From: Gigantopelta aegis
Lineage: Eukaryota; Mollusca; Gastropoda; Neomphalida; Peltospiridae
Direction of reading: 5' to 3'
DNA length: 64,000 nucleotides
Assembly (NCBI RefSeq): GCF_016097555.1
Contig: NC_054706.1
Location: 23,844,350 to 23,908,349, forward strand
Shown here: one piece after another, positions 9,809 to 20,737 of the stretch
Position numbering within the stretch: position 1 is the stretch's first letter
Layout of the letters: each line of letters opens with the position of its first letter
Translations under genes and position numbers: made by a program
The notes under the pieces: model-generated
The model's database searches: none
What the model saw: only the letters and a program-made list of their open reading frames with translations
Told to the model about the DNA's origin: nothing

Positions 9809-11359
9809 TCAAAATGCACGGTCGTTGAGTTTAATATTTGGCAAAACAAAATGCTTTGATTTGTTTTTCGTCTTTGAAGTTTTAGCCAAGTATGAGCCAT
9901 TGTTCTTGTTTCTGCGGGACTCGGCCGCTTTAGATAGATTCGGAGTTTTCCTCTTTTTGCTTCCACTTCTCTGTCTTCCCATTATGATCGCCAGAGTAGA
10001 CACGTTGCTCTTGTGTTTTGGCTTGTGTTTTGCAGCAGGTGGGGTTGGAACATGTGGAGGCGGAACTGTCACCGACTGTCTGTACGAGGACGATGATTGG
10101 TCGGACAGGATGGTGAGAAAGTTACTAACGTTGCCAGTATGGTACTGAGATGATTTTGATTCGTCGAATTTACTGCTGTGGAACCTGGCCACTAGCTTTC
10201 CTTTATCTGACGTCATAGCTAGTAGATTCAAGGCCGCTTTGTTGGAAAATCTCGTCTTGATGCTCTGAGCATCAATATCGTCATCAAAGTACGTGTCCAT
10301 GGGAAGATAACTCCGTTTCTCCAAAACGGGTGGCTTGGAGTTGTTCATCCTGTCTGGAGGAAACGTACACACACTCTGAACGAGCCTTCGAGAGTCCTTA
10401 GCTTTGGTTGCTGCTCGACTAGAAGACCAGTCTATACCGTCAGATCGTTGACTTTTCCTCTCTGTGCTAGGCCCAACATCTGATGCCGCGTATGACTTTA
10501 AGGAGGGAGCATCGTCGTCCTGGAAAGACGTCATGGACGGCACAGATGGCATCCTCACCTCCTTCAGTGCCTTGGCTCTGTTTAGCCTCCCACATATTCT
10601 CGCTCTGTCGAGTTCCTTCTTCGTTGTGTGATAATCGTCCCACTGCCGTTCAAATCTACCAATCTGCGACCACTCTCTGGGACTTTTGAAGCTGACATTG
10701 TCTGCGTGGCCGATGGAAGCATTCCCTTCGTTCCTCAGTAAGTCTGCGATCTCTACGTATCCCAATCTCCTCGCATGGACATAGGGAGTCATGCCTTGGC
10801 CGTCCTGTATGTCCACCGATATGTTGTATTTGTTGAATATGGTGATCAGACTCCGCACGACAGTTTCCTTGTTTGAGTGGATGGCGTAATGAAAAGCGGT
10901 CAACCCATGGCGGTCAAGGTCGGTCAGATGGATGTCTCCTCCGAAGTCCGTCAGGAGGGTGACGACCTGCTCCGAGCAGCCAAGCAGACACGCCCACGAC
11001 AACACGTCTCTGTTGTTTGGAACGTCGCGCGCTAGCGGGTTCGCGCCATTCTGTAGAAGCAGACGAAACATTTTGCGTCTCTTGCTGTCTTTGTCGATGT
11101 GCAGCGACGCCACCAGGGGGTTGTAACCGTGGTCGTTGCGGGCGTTCACGTTTATGCCTTGGTCTATGAGGAATTTCGTCTTCTGGAGGCGTCCCTTCAG
11201 CACGGAATAAAACAAAGCGTTGGACAGCTTCACATTCCGGGTCTCTTGCATAAGATCCAGATTCTTCAAGTGGACGGGAAAGTCGTTCTTAACCGGGTTC
11301 GACAAACCGGTGGCGGCGGGAGGCCACGCTAATTTGGAACTGAGGTATTCGCTTGGCAT
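9809..11359 (-). CDS. Ankyrin-repeat protein, last coding exon (516 aa)
   Basis: One large exon of 517 codons including the stop. The ATG at 11359 follows a good splice acceptor (TTTTCAG ending at 11373). The frame stays open upstream only through a CA microsatellite, so this ATG is preferred and upstream exons are probably 5' UTR. Residues about 45-212 form five ankyrin-like units, with motifs such as GRLQKTKFLIDQGINVNARN and GLTAFHYAIHSNKETVVRSL. The rest is low-complexity: Ser/Arg-rich middle (about 220-440), then a Lys/Arg-rich end (GSKKRKTPNLS, TSKTKNKSK) that could be a nuclear localisation signal. Ankyrin units bind proteins, and no enzymatic domain is seen. Similar layouts occur in several ANKRD families, and the orthologue is not recognised. 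No AATAAA was found just downstream. Confidence 0.85.
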   Translation of the reverse strand: MPSEYLSSKLAWPPAATGLSNPVKNDFPVHLKNLDLMQETRNVKLSNALFYSVLKGRLQKTKFLIDQGINVNARNDHGYNPLVASLHIDKDSKRRKMFRLLLQNGANPLARDVPNNRDVLSWACLLGCSEQVVTLLTDFGGDIHLTDLDRHGLTAFHYAIHSNKETVVRSLITIFNKYNISVDIQDGQGMTPYVHARRLGYVEIADLLRNEGNASIGHADNVSFKSPREWSQIGRFERQWDDYHTTKKELDRARICGRLNRAKALKEVRMPSVPSMTSFQDDDAPSLKSYAASDVGPSTERKSQRSDGIDWSSSRAATKAKDSRRLVQSVCTFPPDRMNNSKPPVLEKRSYLPMDTYFDDDIDAQSIKTRFSNKAALNLLAMTSDKGKLVARFHSSKFDESKSSQYHTGNVSNFLTILSDQSSSSYRQSVTVPPPHVPTPPAAKHKPKHKSNVSTLAIIMGRQRSGSKKRKTPNLSKAAESRRNKNNGSYLAKTSKTKNKSKHFVLPNIKLNDRAF

Positions 11360-11460
11360 CGTGCCCTCTTCGCTGAAAACAAATAACAGGAGAAACAAAG
11401 TAGTGTTTTTTTGGTTTCTTACAAACCTGTTAGTGAGAACAGCATTCTTATTTTTGATAA

Positions 11461-11589
11461 CACACACACATACACACACACACACACACATACACACACA
11501 CATACACACACACACACACAAACACACATACTTGTACATACACACACACACACACTTGTACACACACACATACACACACACACACATAA

Positions 11590-11643
<54 letters not shown>
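11461..11643. repeat. Compound (CA)n-(TA)n microsatellite
   Basis: About 130 bp of interrupted CA repeats followed by about 50 bp of pure TA. It lies just upstream (5' side) of the ankyrin gene's coding exon, probably in its intron. Long frames through it are artefacts. Confidence 0.95.
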
Positions 11644-11647
<4 letters not shown>

Positions 11648-12039
11648 TTAACACACATACGTGCGATAACATTTTAAAGACATACAACTGGCTGCTCGTA
11701 GGTGATGACCAGGTCACCAATGCCATACCATCCAATGAAAAATAAAAAGCACGGTCTAATCGATCTCTCTGTGACGTACAAGTTAACCTGAAATTGACTT
11801 GTCTGTGACGCACAAGTTAACTATAAGCGCTAGGGCCGTACATAGGTTTTAGTTGGAAAAGGCGTTTAAATTTATTTAAAAACTGTTTTCTGAAGATATG
11901 TTTGAAATAGAATGCCACATTCGTGTCCGTTAGATACCATTTATCTTACAACTGGTTGTTTAAAAACCTATCCAAATCGCTTTCGCTCGTTAAACGGTAT
12001 TTAACGACCGCTCATGTAGTATTCTCTATAACTATACTG

Positions 12040-12175
12040 CTCGTTAAATGTACGTCTGTTTTGATATTCTCCGTTGTATAAAATATTGACGTCTGCTTTA
12101 ACTATACTGTCCGTTGAATGAAATATTGACGTCTGCTTTAACTATACTGTCCGTTGAAAGAAACACCGACATCTG
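12040..12175. repeat. Tandem 41-bp repeat, about three copies
   Basis: The unit contains AATATTGACGTCTGCTTTAA and CTATACTGTCCGTTGAA. Two copies are nearly identical and a third is diverged. Confidence 0.75.
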
Positions 12176-13027
12176 TCATGAGAAACTATAATTAGATATC
12201 TTCAGGAAGATTACGACCACTCACAAACCGTTAACACTCGAATACAGACACAAATACGTTCTTGATGCTAATCAGCAATAAAAGGTAAAAACTCACATGC
12301 AGACATGCAAACTAGCTGAAAAGAACTAGATAAAACAAGTTTCTTCTAAAGGCCACGCACATAAGAAGGTTTCGATGAAAACATATCTGAATGCCTCCTT
12401 GGCACATCAATATCATCCAGCAAGGACAACACCTCCTGCCAAATAATGTTGGCACATTTTTCACACGAATTGCTTCCAAGCCTTTGAATGAGTCTCGAGT
12501 GACTTACACGTCGAGCGAAGAAATCTCACCGACCGCCTGTTCAGCCGAGTTATGAAACACCGAGGTTTTGTAATAGGTATGTGCATAACCCGTGAAACAC
12601 AGCAAACATCGATGTCATAACTGCCAGCAAAACCTTTCACTGTTGTTTGTTCCACCCCAATGAATGTCTCTCGTATCGGAAAGCCAATTACTCTCGAGTT
12701 TGTAAATCGCTTTCAACTCAGCTTTAGATGTTTAGCACAGAACCCCTATCCGTCGATCTCAGCAATTTAAAACACACAGTGATCAGCACTGTATGTTAGT
12801 TTTAATATACAATTTGAGGAATACTTGTTATTTTCGCATAATTCCAGATCTATACTTCCACATACGTCTAATGGAAGTATAAGTTTTATTGGAGAAGTTA
12901 GAGAAGAAACCTTTCGCTGCTACTTAAGTTACTAAATTTTCCAAGCAAAATATCTTAATATATATATATATACACTTAACATCGCTAGTGAAGGAAGAAG
13001 GGACACATTTCATTGACGCACTCAACG

Positions 13028-13064
<37 letters not shown>

Positions 13065-13365
13065 TGACTTCGAACATATTTTAGTGTATCCACTATACGT
13101 CACCAATCTGAGAGTAATTCACAACTGCCAAAATTAGATTTCGATTAAGATACTTTTTGAATCATGATATCAATTTTGTCGTTGAGAGTTACGTAACATT
13201 TTACAATATATATTATCGATATTCTATAGTCCACAGGGAACGCCAATTATTTCTTACTATGGTATTTACTACAAGTTATTTATTTCTGGGCTGATTGTTT
13301 TCTAAATTGTACACACAAATGGTGATTTTTGGTATTTCCAAAACACTTTTAACCTGTTGCATCCA
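12176..13365. other. Unannotated DNA upstream of the ankyrin gene
   Basis: No exon could be identified, although 5' UTR exons and the promoter of the minus-strand ankyrin gene may lie here. A (TATG)n run at 13036-13066 is the only repeat noted. Confidence 0.35.
13036..13066. repeat. (TATG)n microsatellite
   Basis: About seven tandem TATG units. Confidence 0.9.
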
Positions 13366-13848
13366 CTCCCCGGGCTACTCTTTTCAATTAGTAGCCAGGA
13401 AACCTTTATATGCATCATCCCATAGACGGGATAGTACACACCACTGACTTTGTTACACCGTGAGGGAGGGACGCAGCCCAGTGGTAAAGCGTTCGCTTGA
13501 TGCGCGGTCGGTTTGGGGTCGATCCCTGTCGGTGGGCCCATTGGGCTATTTTCAGCCAGTGCACCACGACTGGTATATCAAAGGCCGTGGTATGCGCTAT
13601 TCTGTCTGTGGGATGATGCATATAAAAGATCTCTTGCTGCTAATCGAAAAGAGTAGCCCATCAAGTGACGACAGCGGGGTTCCTCTCTCAATATGTGTGT
13701 GGTCCTTAACCATATGTCTGACGCCATATAACCGTAAGTAAAATGTGTTGAGTGCGTCGTTATATAAAACATTTCCTTCCTTCCTTCCCACAGACGGGAT
13801 AGTACATACCACGGTCTTTGTTACACCGTGGGTCACTGGACTAAGAAA
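13366..13848. mobile_element. SINE A/tail 1 (+) nested between two minus-strand SINE fragments
   Basis: A full plus-strand copy (13456-13786, head A to TTCC tail) is bracketed by minus-strand core pieces at 13372-13455 and 13787-13848. Both pieces contain CAGACGGGATAGTACA- or TAGACGGGATAGTACA-like sequence and CTTTGTTACACCGTG, so about 42 bp is present on each side with a few differences. This is either a long old target duplication or the junction of three copies. Confidence 0.75.
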
Positions 13849-13879
13849 TATATATACACACCGTTAGTAAAAATTGCCA

Positions 13880-14340
13880 ATCATTTAATTACTCGCCATT
13901 CACACAACTGTTATATTTAGATAATAACAAAATCGCACAAATTCAAGATACTTCAAAAGCCTTCAATTTTTAAGACATCCACCTTATGTATAACAAACTA
14001 AAAACTAATTTTGTCAATACCCACCTTAAAAAACAGTTATAAATTGACAATAACCAGTTCCGCAGTAGCGAACAAACCGTTAGTTTCTAAGACAGTGATT
14101 CACCATGTCTGTTACGTGGAATTTCCATTATCCATCTTGACAAACAGTTACATAATATCGTCAATAACGAATTCCACAGGTCTTGAAAAGCAGACAACAC
14201 CGATTTCACCTTGTCGGTAACATAGACTCACCAAATGTCATTCACATAACAGTTATTCACTTCACAGTTATACATATTTATAGTATATTGACAATAACAA
14301 ATCCCACAGGTTACGAAATATTGTTGATTTCTTATACACT
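13880..14340. repeat. Degenerate dispersed repeat, about four units
   Basis: Phrases of the type AACAGTTATA...TGACAATAACAA.TTCCACAGG recur roughly every 110-130 bp. Too diverged to define a unit exactly. Confidence 0.4.
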
Positions 14341-14894
14341 CGATATCACCCTGCTCGTTTCGCGAAATCTACAAATGTATTTTTTTTCATTATTCACAAC
14401 AGAAAACAAGAAAACTCACACATGTGCACTACGATTAGTCGCTAGACGTCACAAACACACGACTCATTCAAGTAGTTACCTGGCGAGAGAGAGAAAGAGA
14501 GAGAGAGAGCCCGTCTTGAAACAGGTGTCGTCAAAACTGTTTTGTAGATAAGCCCGTCTCAGTTCAATAAAAGCGCTTTCAGGTAAATAAATCTCTCACT
14601 ATAAAAGGACTATTCGCTGTTTTTAATACACTCTTTCTAGCGTGCTACATTAGCCACCGTGATCAAATTATATCCTGAGGGAGAGAATACACAGGGACTT
14701 AGGCAACAAAACAAAACCAACTTCTTGATTGGGTGAGCCTATTACACAGATTAGTTTCTCCAAACCTTTTTTTTTAAAGTTTCCTTTCGTGTTGAGCCGG
14801 TAATGACGAAGTGGGTGAAAAACAAATAGCCATTTTGGTGGAGGAGGCGTCTGGAATTTATCTCAGGCGCGGATACAAGGGGAGGGTACTAAGG
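14341..14894. other. Unannotated intergenic DNA
   Basis: Contains a GA-rich run (14484-14509) and a TATAAAAG-like word at 14600. No exon could be tied to it. Confidence 0.35.
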
Positions 14895-15160
14895 GTGACA
14901 CCACTAGAGTATATTGATTTATTAATCATCGGCTATTGGATGTCAGCCATTTTAGAGAAAAAACCCGCTACATTTTTCCATTAGTAGCATGGGATCTTTT
15001 ATATGTACCATCTCACAGACAGGATAGCACATATCACGGGCTTTGATATACTAGTCGCGGTGCATTGGCTGGAATGGGAAATAGCCCAATGGGACCACCG
15101 ACGGGGATCGATCCCAAACCGACCGCGCATCAGTCGACCGTTTTACCTCAAGGCTACGTC
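14895..15160 (-). mobile_element. Chimeric SINE: head A + core + tail 2
   Basis: Reverse tail 2 (GACACCACTAGAG, AATCATCGGCTATTGG) runs through the core into a head A reverse (GGGGATCGATCCCAAACC, GGCTACGTCC). It differs from the head A/tail 1 and head B/tail 2 types. Confidence 0.8.
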
Positions 15161-15409
15161 CATTGGGCTATTTCTCGTTCCAGCCAGTGCACCACGACTG
15201 GTATATCAAAGGCCGTGGTGCGTACTTCCCTGTCTGTGGGATGATCCTATAAAAGATCCCTTGCTGCTAATCGGAAAGAGTAGTCCATGAAGTGGCGACA
15301 GCGGGTTTCCTCCCTCAATATCTGTGTGGTCCTTAACCATATGTCCGACGCGATATAACCGTAAATAAAATGTGTTGAGTGCGTCGTTAAATAAAACATG
15401 TCTTTCTTT
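15161..15409 (+). mobile_element. SINE, core + tail 1, head to head with the previous copy
   Basis: Begins at CATTGGGCTATTTCTCG and runs through core and tail 1 to CATGTCTTTCTTTC. Joined directly to the inverted SINE on its left, forming a large inverted repeat. Confidence 0.85.
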
Positions 15410-15752
15410 CATCGGTTGCTATACAGTCGGCTATTCTCGTACGAGGTACTCACATCGTGTGATGTCGCCTTAAGCTCGGGTCGTGAATAACTGAAAGGGG
15501 AGGGACGGAATGTTTGAGGAGACATCAGCACATGTTGACAGGAAAAGAAAGAAGTGCTTGTATGTTGACAACATTGTAGTCCGGGAGTGTTGTAGTCCGA
15601 CTCCAGTGACAATCGTAATGTATTCCAGGGTCACGCCAATAACGAAAGCGTGCACCTTTCAACAAGCTCGCGGTTGTCAAGCATTGCGTCTATAGAACAT
15701 TGTTGTTCTATCACTGAAGGACATAATATTAACTTTTAATTTGATCGAGTTG
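15410..15752. other. Unannotated intergenic DNA
   Basis: Nothing recognisable seen. Confidence 0.4.
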
Positions 15753-15770
15753 TAACTCTTAGGAATTTTC

Positions 15771-15990
15771 CCGCCCCAATCAGTGCCCCAAGACTGGTAT
15801 ATCAAAGACCATGGTATGTGCTGTCCTGTCTGTGGGAAAGTGTATATAAAAGATCCCTTGCAGCTAATGAAGAAATGTAGCAGGTTTTCTCTGAAGATGA
15901 GAGAAACATTACCAAATGTTTGTCATTTAATAGCCGATCGTTAATAAATCAATGTGCTCAAGTTGTGTCGTTGAACAAAACTTTTAACTT
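15771..15990 (+). mobile_element. SINE, core + tail 2, with perfect 18-bp target duplication
   Basis: Flanked by TAACTCTTAGGAATTTTC at 15753-15770 and 15991-16008. It begins in the core (CCGCCCCAATCAGTGCCCC), so it inserted as a 5'-truncated copy. Confidence 0.92.
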
Positions 15991-16261
15991 TAACTCTTAG
16001 GAATTTTCAGGAACGACAGTTCTGTTAACATACTTTCCAATGGCCATGTTTATATATTAGGACATGACCCACCCCACCTTTTATCCATCTCACTATTAAA
16101 ATAATTTAAAGAAAAAAAGAAAGAAAAACCCTCGGAAAACAACAATTAATCATTTTAATACCCTGTCTGAGTGCATTATAAATGATGACCAGTGTCATAT
16201 GTTGGTGGTCGGCAGATATTATAATTGACTGAATTCCGTCTCGCTTTTTAAAGGCAGAGTA

Positions 16262-16520
16262 CTCGGGCTAAGTTTTATTTAATACATACTTTTATGGCTC
16301 TATTGACGTCGGACGTATGATTTAGGACCATACAGCTGATGGGGAAACCCGTTTCCGCCACTCTCCTGGCTAATCTTTTCGACCAAAAGATCTTTTATGT
16401 GCCCCATTCCACAGACAGGATAGTACATACCACGGTCTTTGTTATACCAGTTGTGGAACCAACGGGCGCGGATCCATCTCAGATCACCATACCACTGGAC
16501 TACACCCTGCAACCGCCCCA
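16262..16520 (-). mobile_element. SINE, old head A/tail 1 copy
   Basis: Strongly diverged reverse copy: TGACGTCGGACGTATGATTT, GGAAACCCGTTTCCGCCACT, then CAGACAGGATAGTACATACC. Confidence 0.7.
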
Positions 16521-16537
16521 CTTCCATGCTGGATCAA

Positions 16538-16809
16538 AACGTTTGTTTGTTTTGTTTAACGACACCACAAGAGCACGTTGATTTATTAATCGTCGGCTAT
16601 TAGATGTCAAACATTTCGTAATTTTGACATAGAGGAAACCCGCTACATATTTCCATTAGTAGCAAGGGATATTTTATACGCACCATGCTACAGACAGGAT
16701 AGCACATACCACGGCTTTTGATATACCAGTCGTGGTGCACTGGCTGAAACATGAAATGAGCCCACCGACAAGAATCGATCCCAAACCGATCGCTGGGCTA
16801 CGTCCCGTC
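16538..16809 (-). mobile_element. Chimeric SINE: head A + core + tail 2, with 14-bp target duplication
   Basis: Flanked by CCATGCTGGATCAA (16524-16537) and CCATGTTGGATCAA (16810-16823). Reverse tail 2, core, and a shortened head A (AATCGATCCCAAACCGATCG, GGGCTACGTCCCGTCCC). Confidence 0.85.
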
Positions 16810-16823
16810 CCATGTTGGATCAA

Positions 16824-17450
16824 GTCAATTGGCAATAATCACCGATAGTAAAGGTACACGAGTTTAGATATGTAATATTTATATGATATATTGTATTAGA
16901 TGTAAAAGTATTACGTGTATAATATACCGATCTGAACAATGAAGTCCAGAGTTACGTAACACCTTATTGGTCGACTGTTGGCGGGTCAAACACCGATGTC
17001 TCGAGAGAGAAACGGCGACGTGATCGATTCGCGCGGTTGCTTATTCGATGTTTAAACAAAAGCGCTTATCTCGAACAACTAGTTCCAAAACTACTGAAGT
17101 TAATTCAGCATAGAGGAATTAATGGCCTATCGGAAAGGGACATCTAGCTAAGTACCACGATTTACTGAATGCAGGGATTACCGGTGGCGCGGTGCTCATG
17201 TCACCCGGATAATATTAAGGCGGGTAGATTATTTACCAGTACCGGTTCCAACACAAATGACTGTGCATTATATTTCACTTTAATAAGTTAAATAGCGGAA
17301 AAATATATGTAATGCAGAATATTAAAATTTGCACAAGATCAACTAATTATATTCTGTGTAGATGATGGAATTTTTATTTTGATACACGTCTTACTGTTGT
17401 CGTGAGATCGAATCACGTCAATGGACACATTCTCTGATTATGCTTTTCCA
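16824..17450. other. Unannotated intergenic DNA
   Basis: No coding region or recognisable repeat seen. Confidence 0.4.
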
Positions 17451-18048
17451 CCGTCCCAATCAGTGCACCACGACTGCTATATCAAATAGAGTGGTATGTG
17501 CTGTCTTGTAGGGTCTCCACGAGTACTCGGACACGGGCCGAGTCCAGCAAGACTCGAGTCCGTTCACAGGACTCAGTACCCGTGCAAAGAAGAGCACTCT
17601 CATTTAATTCTATTTTTAGGTAATTTTGCCATAATAGTATATGCTTGTCGCCGGTTACATTATACGACTATGAGACATAGATGGAAAACAAAAGTCGAAC
17701 GTATGGAATACAATACAATGACATGATATGGCATCGATGTTCAGCGCTGGAATTAAGATGCATAATGCTATTTACATGTACTTTATTCTGTAGTCTCGTT
17801 ATCATCTAGTCGGGTACTCGGGTCCGGGTCGAGTTTGACCCTCGAGTACTCGAGTCCCATATTTTTGACTCGTGGAGGCCCTATCGTCTTGTCCGTGGGA
17901 AAATGCATATAAAAGATCCCTTGCTATTAATAGGAATATATAGCGGGTTTCCTCTCTAAGACTATATGCCAAAATTACCAAATGTTTTATATTCAATAGC
18001 CGACGATTAATAAATCAGTGTGCTCTGATGGTGTGGTTATACAAAGCA
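17451..18048 (+). mobile_element. SINE, core + tail 2, split by a hAT-like MITE
   Basis: Core starts at CCGTCCCAATCAGTGCACC, is interrupted at 17509-17883, and resumes with GTCTTGTCCGTGGGAAAA through tail 2 (TGTGCTCTGATGGTGTGGTT). The SINE is older than the MITE. Confidence 0.85.
17509..17883. mobile_element. hAT-like MITE, copy 2 (375 bp), inserted in a SINE
   Basis: Inverted ends TAGGGTCTCCACGAGT / ACTCGTGGAGGCCCTA. The flanking 8-mers CTGTCTTG / TCGTCTTG are an imperfect duplication. Inverted relative to the copy at 5045-5467. No coding capacity. Confidence 0.75.
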
Positions 18049-18317
18049 AACTAACTTTAATAACATATTGTGGCACAGCGGTATAGGATCATCTCGGACT
18101 AACCAAACTAGAAGGCCATTAAACTAAAAAGAACACGTGACGGCTCTGGCAGGCAATGGATTAATCCAATTTTTTCACCTGTTAGCGCGATTCCCCTTCA
18201 CAGAGCAAATAAAACCTGGTTCCCATACAGTCTGTAACAGGTCGCCGACTTTCACAGACTGACGCAAGTCAGATACATTTTTATGGAGTCAGTCACAGAC
18301 CGTCTTCGTCGATCCGC

Positions 18318-18612
18318 GGGGCGGAGCGTAGCCAGTGGTAAAGCGCTCGCTTGATTCGCGGTCGGTCTAGGATCGATCCCCGTCTATTTCTCGTTTCAGC
18401 CAGTGCACCACGACTAGTTTATCAAAGGCCGTGGTATGTATTATCCTGTCTGCGGGATGTTGCATATAAAAGATCCCTTGCTCCTAAAGGAAAAATGTAG
18501 CAGGTTTCTTCACCAAGACTATAATATGTCAAAAATTATCGAATGTTTCACATTCAAAGACCGATGCTTAATAAATAAATGTATTCTAGTGGTGTTGTTA
18601 AACAAAAACAAA
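18318..18612 (+). mobile_element. Chimeric SINE: head A + core + tail 2
   Basis: Head A (GGGCGGAGCGTAGCC, GTCTAGGATCGATCCCC), core, then tail 2 ending GTGGTGTTGTTAAACAAAA. An 18-bp part of the head/core junction is missing. Confidence 0.85.
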
Positions 18613-18671
18613 CCAACAAACATCCACCAGATTAGGCCCCGTGCCTATTTTAAAACCTTTGGTCTAGACTA

Positions 18672-18835
18672 AAGACGTCGGTTTTGGCAGTGTCGTGGTT
18701 AAGTCATCGGACATAAGACTGGTAGGTACTTGGTTCGCAGCCCGGTACCGGCTCCCACCCAGAGCGAGATTTACCTGAGGTGTGTGCCAAGGACAGCGTG
18801 CTTGAACATTAATTGGATATAAGCACGAAAATAAA
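18672..18835 (+). mobile_element. SINE family E, tRNA-like head copy
   Basis: GTGTCGTGGTTAAGTCATCGG and B-box-like TTGGTTCGCAGCCCGGTACC followed by CACCCAGAGCGAG, matching the inverted copy at 52566-52757. The 3' part differs. Confidence 0.65.
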
Positions 18836-19022
18836 TTTAAATGAAATGAAATGACTAATGACTACAGCTACACCTGTAGCTATGTTGTAGTAGCGTGTTT
18901 CGTGTCTAATACGACCCTCAATTTTCTGAGGTCCCTAATATCAAGAGCTTGCGATTTTCTCGAGCAATAAACATTTTGCTGGAGCGTCGTTAACCATTCC
19001 TTTCCTTTTTTTAAACACGCGC

Positions 19023-19375
19023 ATGGGCGGGACGTAAACCAAATGGTAAAGCGCACACCTGGGCCCGGTAACATAAAGCACTCGTAACACTTACGTCAGA
19101 CGTACACCATGCATAATGTGGCGTACGCCTGACGTAAGTGTTACGAATGCTTGATGCGCAAAAGCGTCTAGGATCGATCTTCGTAGGTGGGCTCACTGGG
19201 CCATTTCTTGTTGCAGCCAGTTCTCCACAACTGGTGGTACAAAGGTCGTGGTATGTACTATTCGTGGAACGGGACTCAGATTGTTTCTGTTTGTTTGTCT
19301 GTCCCAACCAGTGCCCCATGACTGGTATATCAAAGGCCTTCGTATATTCTATCTTGCCTGTAGGATAAGGAAAGA
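19023..19375 (+). mobile_element. SINE, head A + core, with a hairpin insertion in the head
   Basis: Head A (GGGCGGGACGTAAACC) is split between AAAGCGC and TGCTTGATGCGC by about 95 bp of foreign palindromic sequence. A second partial core (CCCAACCAGTGCCCC...) follows, so two copies may be fused here. Confidence 0.7.
19059..19150. mobile_element. Palindromic mini-MITE (hairpin) inside a SINE head
   Basis: Arms GTAACACTTACGTCAGACGT and ACGCCTGACGTAAGTGTTAC are near-perfect inverted repeats around ATGCATAATG. The left flank GGGCCCGGTAACATAAAGC resembles one end of another hairpin near 59875. Confidence 0.7.
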
Positions 19376-19697
19376 AGGAAATGTTTTATTTAACGACGCA
19401 CACAACACATTTTATTTACGGTTATATTGCGCCAAACATATGGTTAAGGACCACACAGATAATGAGAGAGGAAACCCGCTGTCGCCACTTCATGGGCTAC
19501 TCTTTTCGATTAGCAGCAAGGAATCTTTTATATGCACCATCCCACAGACAGGGTAGTACATAGCACGGCCTTTGATATACCAGTCGTGGTGCACTGGCTG
19601 GAACGAGAAATAGCCCAATGGGCCCACCGACGGGGATCGATCCCAGACCGACCACACAGCGAGCGAGCGCTGTACCACTGGGCTACGTCCCGCCCCT
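19376..19697 (-). mobile_element. SINE, head A + core + tail 1 (full length)
   Basis: Runs from GGAAATGTTTTATTTAACG through CGGGGATCGATCCCAGACC to GGCTACGTCCCGCCCC. About 90 bp left of it (19232-19330) is repeated right of it (19698-19795): TGGTGGTACAAAGGTCGTGG. Confidence 0.9.
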
Positions 19698-19800
19698 GGT
19701 GGTACAAAGGTCGTGGTATGTACTATTCGTGGAACGGGACTCCGATTGTTTCGGTTTCATTGTCTGTCCCAACCAGTGCCCCGTGACTGGAATAGGTTGC

Positions 19801-20221
19801 ATAGTACCAAAGAAGAGAGTACCGTGTCAAAGTTCGACCAAATATTTACGGAGTAAAAGCAGCTGTGGGTGTGATTGGTAGTAATATGTGACATTGATTA
19901 TTTGTGCAAATACTATTATCCATTGACAATAAATAAATACACTTTTATTTGTTATACAGTTGTTATGCAGTATATACCAGAGGTTGAAACTAATGCGGGG
20001 TACCCCCAAAAATGGAACTGCAATTTTCAGCAAAAATGACGGTTGCTATTAAAAACATAAATTAAATCTCTTAAATGATACGTGACCCCCCATTTTCTTG
20101 CAGCTAAATTAGATGTGAGGTGCCACACTTTCTATTGCTGTACTTCCTGGGTGTGTTGAAACGCTGCTTATATCAGTTTTATTAGTAAACGTTAACATTA
20201 TCGGCAATAGGAATTGATTTG
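19801..20221. other. Unannotated intergenic DNA
   Basis: No coding region or repeat recognised. Confidence 0.4.
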
Positions 20222-20737
20222 GTCTAATGGATCCATCTTGCCTGTAGGAAAGTGCATATAAAAGATCTCCTGCTGTTAATGGAAAAATATAACGCGTTTT
20301 CTCTCTAAGACTATATGTCACAAGGAGGCGGGATTCTGCGCAATAGGTTGAGCGCTCGCCTGAAGTGTTTGCATTGCAGGATCGAACCACCTCGGTGGAT
20401 CCATTCAACTGATTGGTTTTTTTCTCTCGTTCCAACCAGTGAAACACAGCTGGTCAAAGGCCGTGGTATATGTTTTCCTGTCTGTGGGAAAGTGCATTTA
20501 AAATAATCCCTTGCTACTAATGGAAATTTATTTAGCGGGTTTCATCTGATAACTACGAGTCAGAATTACTAAATGGTTGACATCCAATAGCCGATGATTA
20601 ATTAATCAATGTGATCTAGTGGTGTCGTTAAACAAAACAAAATAACTGTATATGTCAGAATTACAAAATATTTGACATCTAACAGCCGATGATGAATAAC
20701 TCAACGTGCTCTAGTGGTGTCGTTTAACAAAAACTAT
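20222..20737 (+). mobile_element. SINE head B/tail 2 nested inside another SINE
   Basis: The outer copy has its core at 20222-20327 and its tail 2 at 20648-20737. A complete copy sits between them (20330-20647: head B GGCGGGATTCTGCGCAATAGG, GGATCGAACCACCTCGG, core, tail 2). TATATGTCA on both sides is the target duplication. Confidence 0.88.

Noticed and set aside
9809-11587. 592-residue version of the ankyrin protein starting in a Cys/Val repeat
   Set aside because: The extra 76 residues are a CA microsatellite read in frame, and a clear splice acceptor lies just before the ATG at 11359.
11411-11677. Reading frames of Thr-His and Tyr-Ile repeats
   Set aside because: They are translations of the CA and TA microsatellites.
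13015-13075. SINE tail 1 remnant near the (TATG)n tract
   Set aside because: Only TTGACGCACTCAACG matches; too short to separate from chance.
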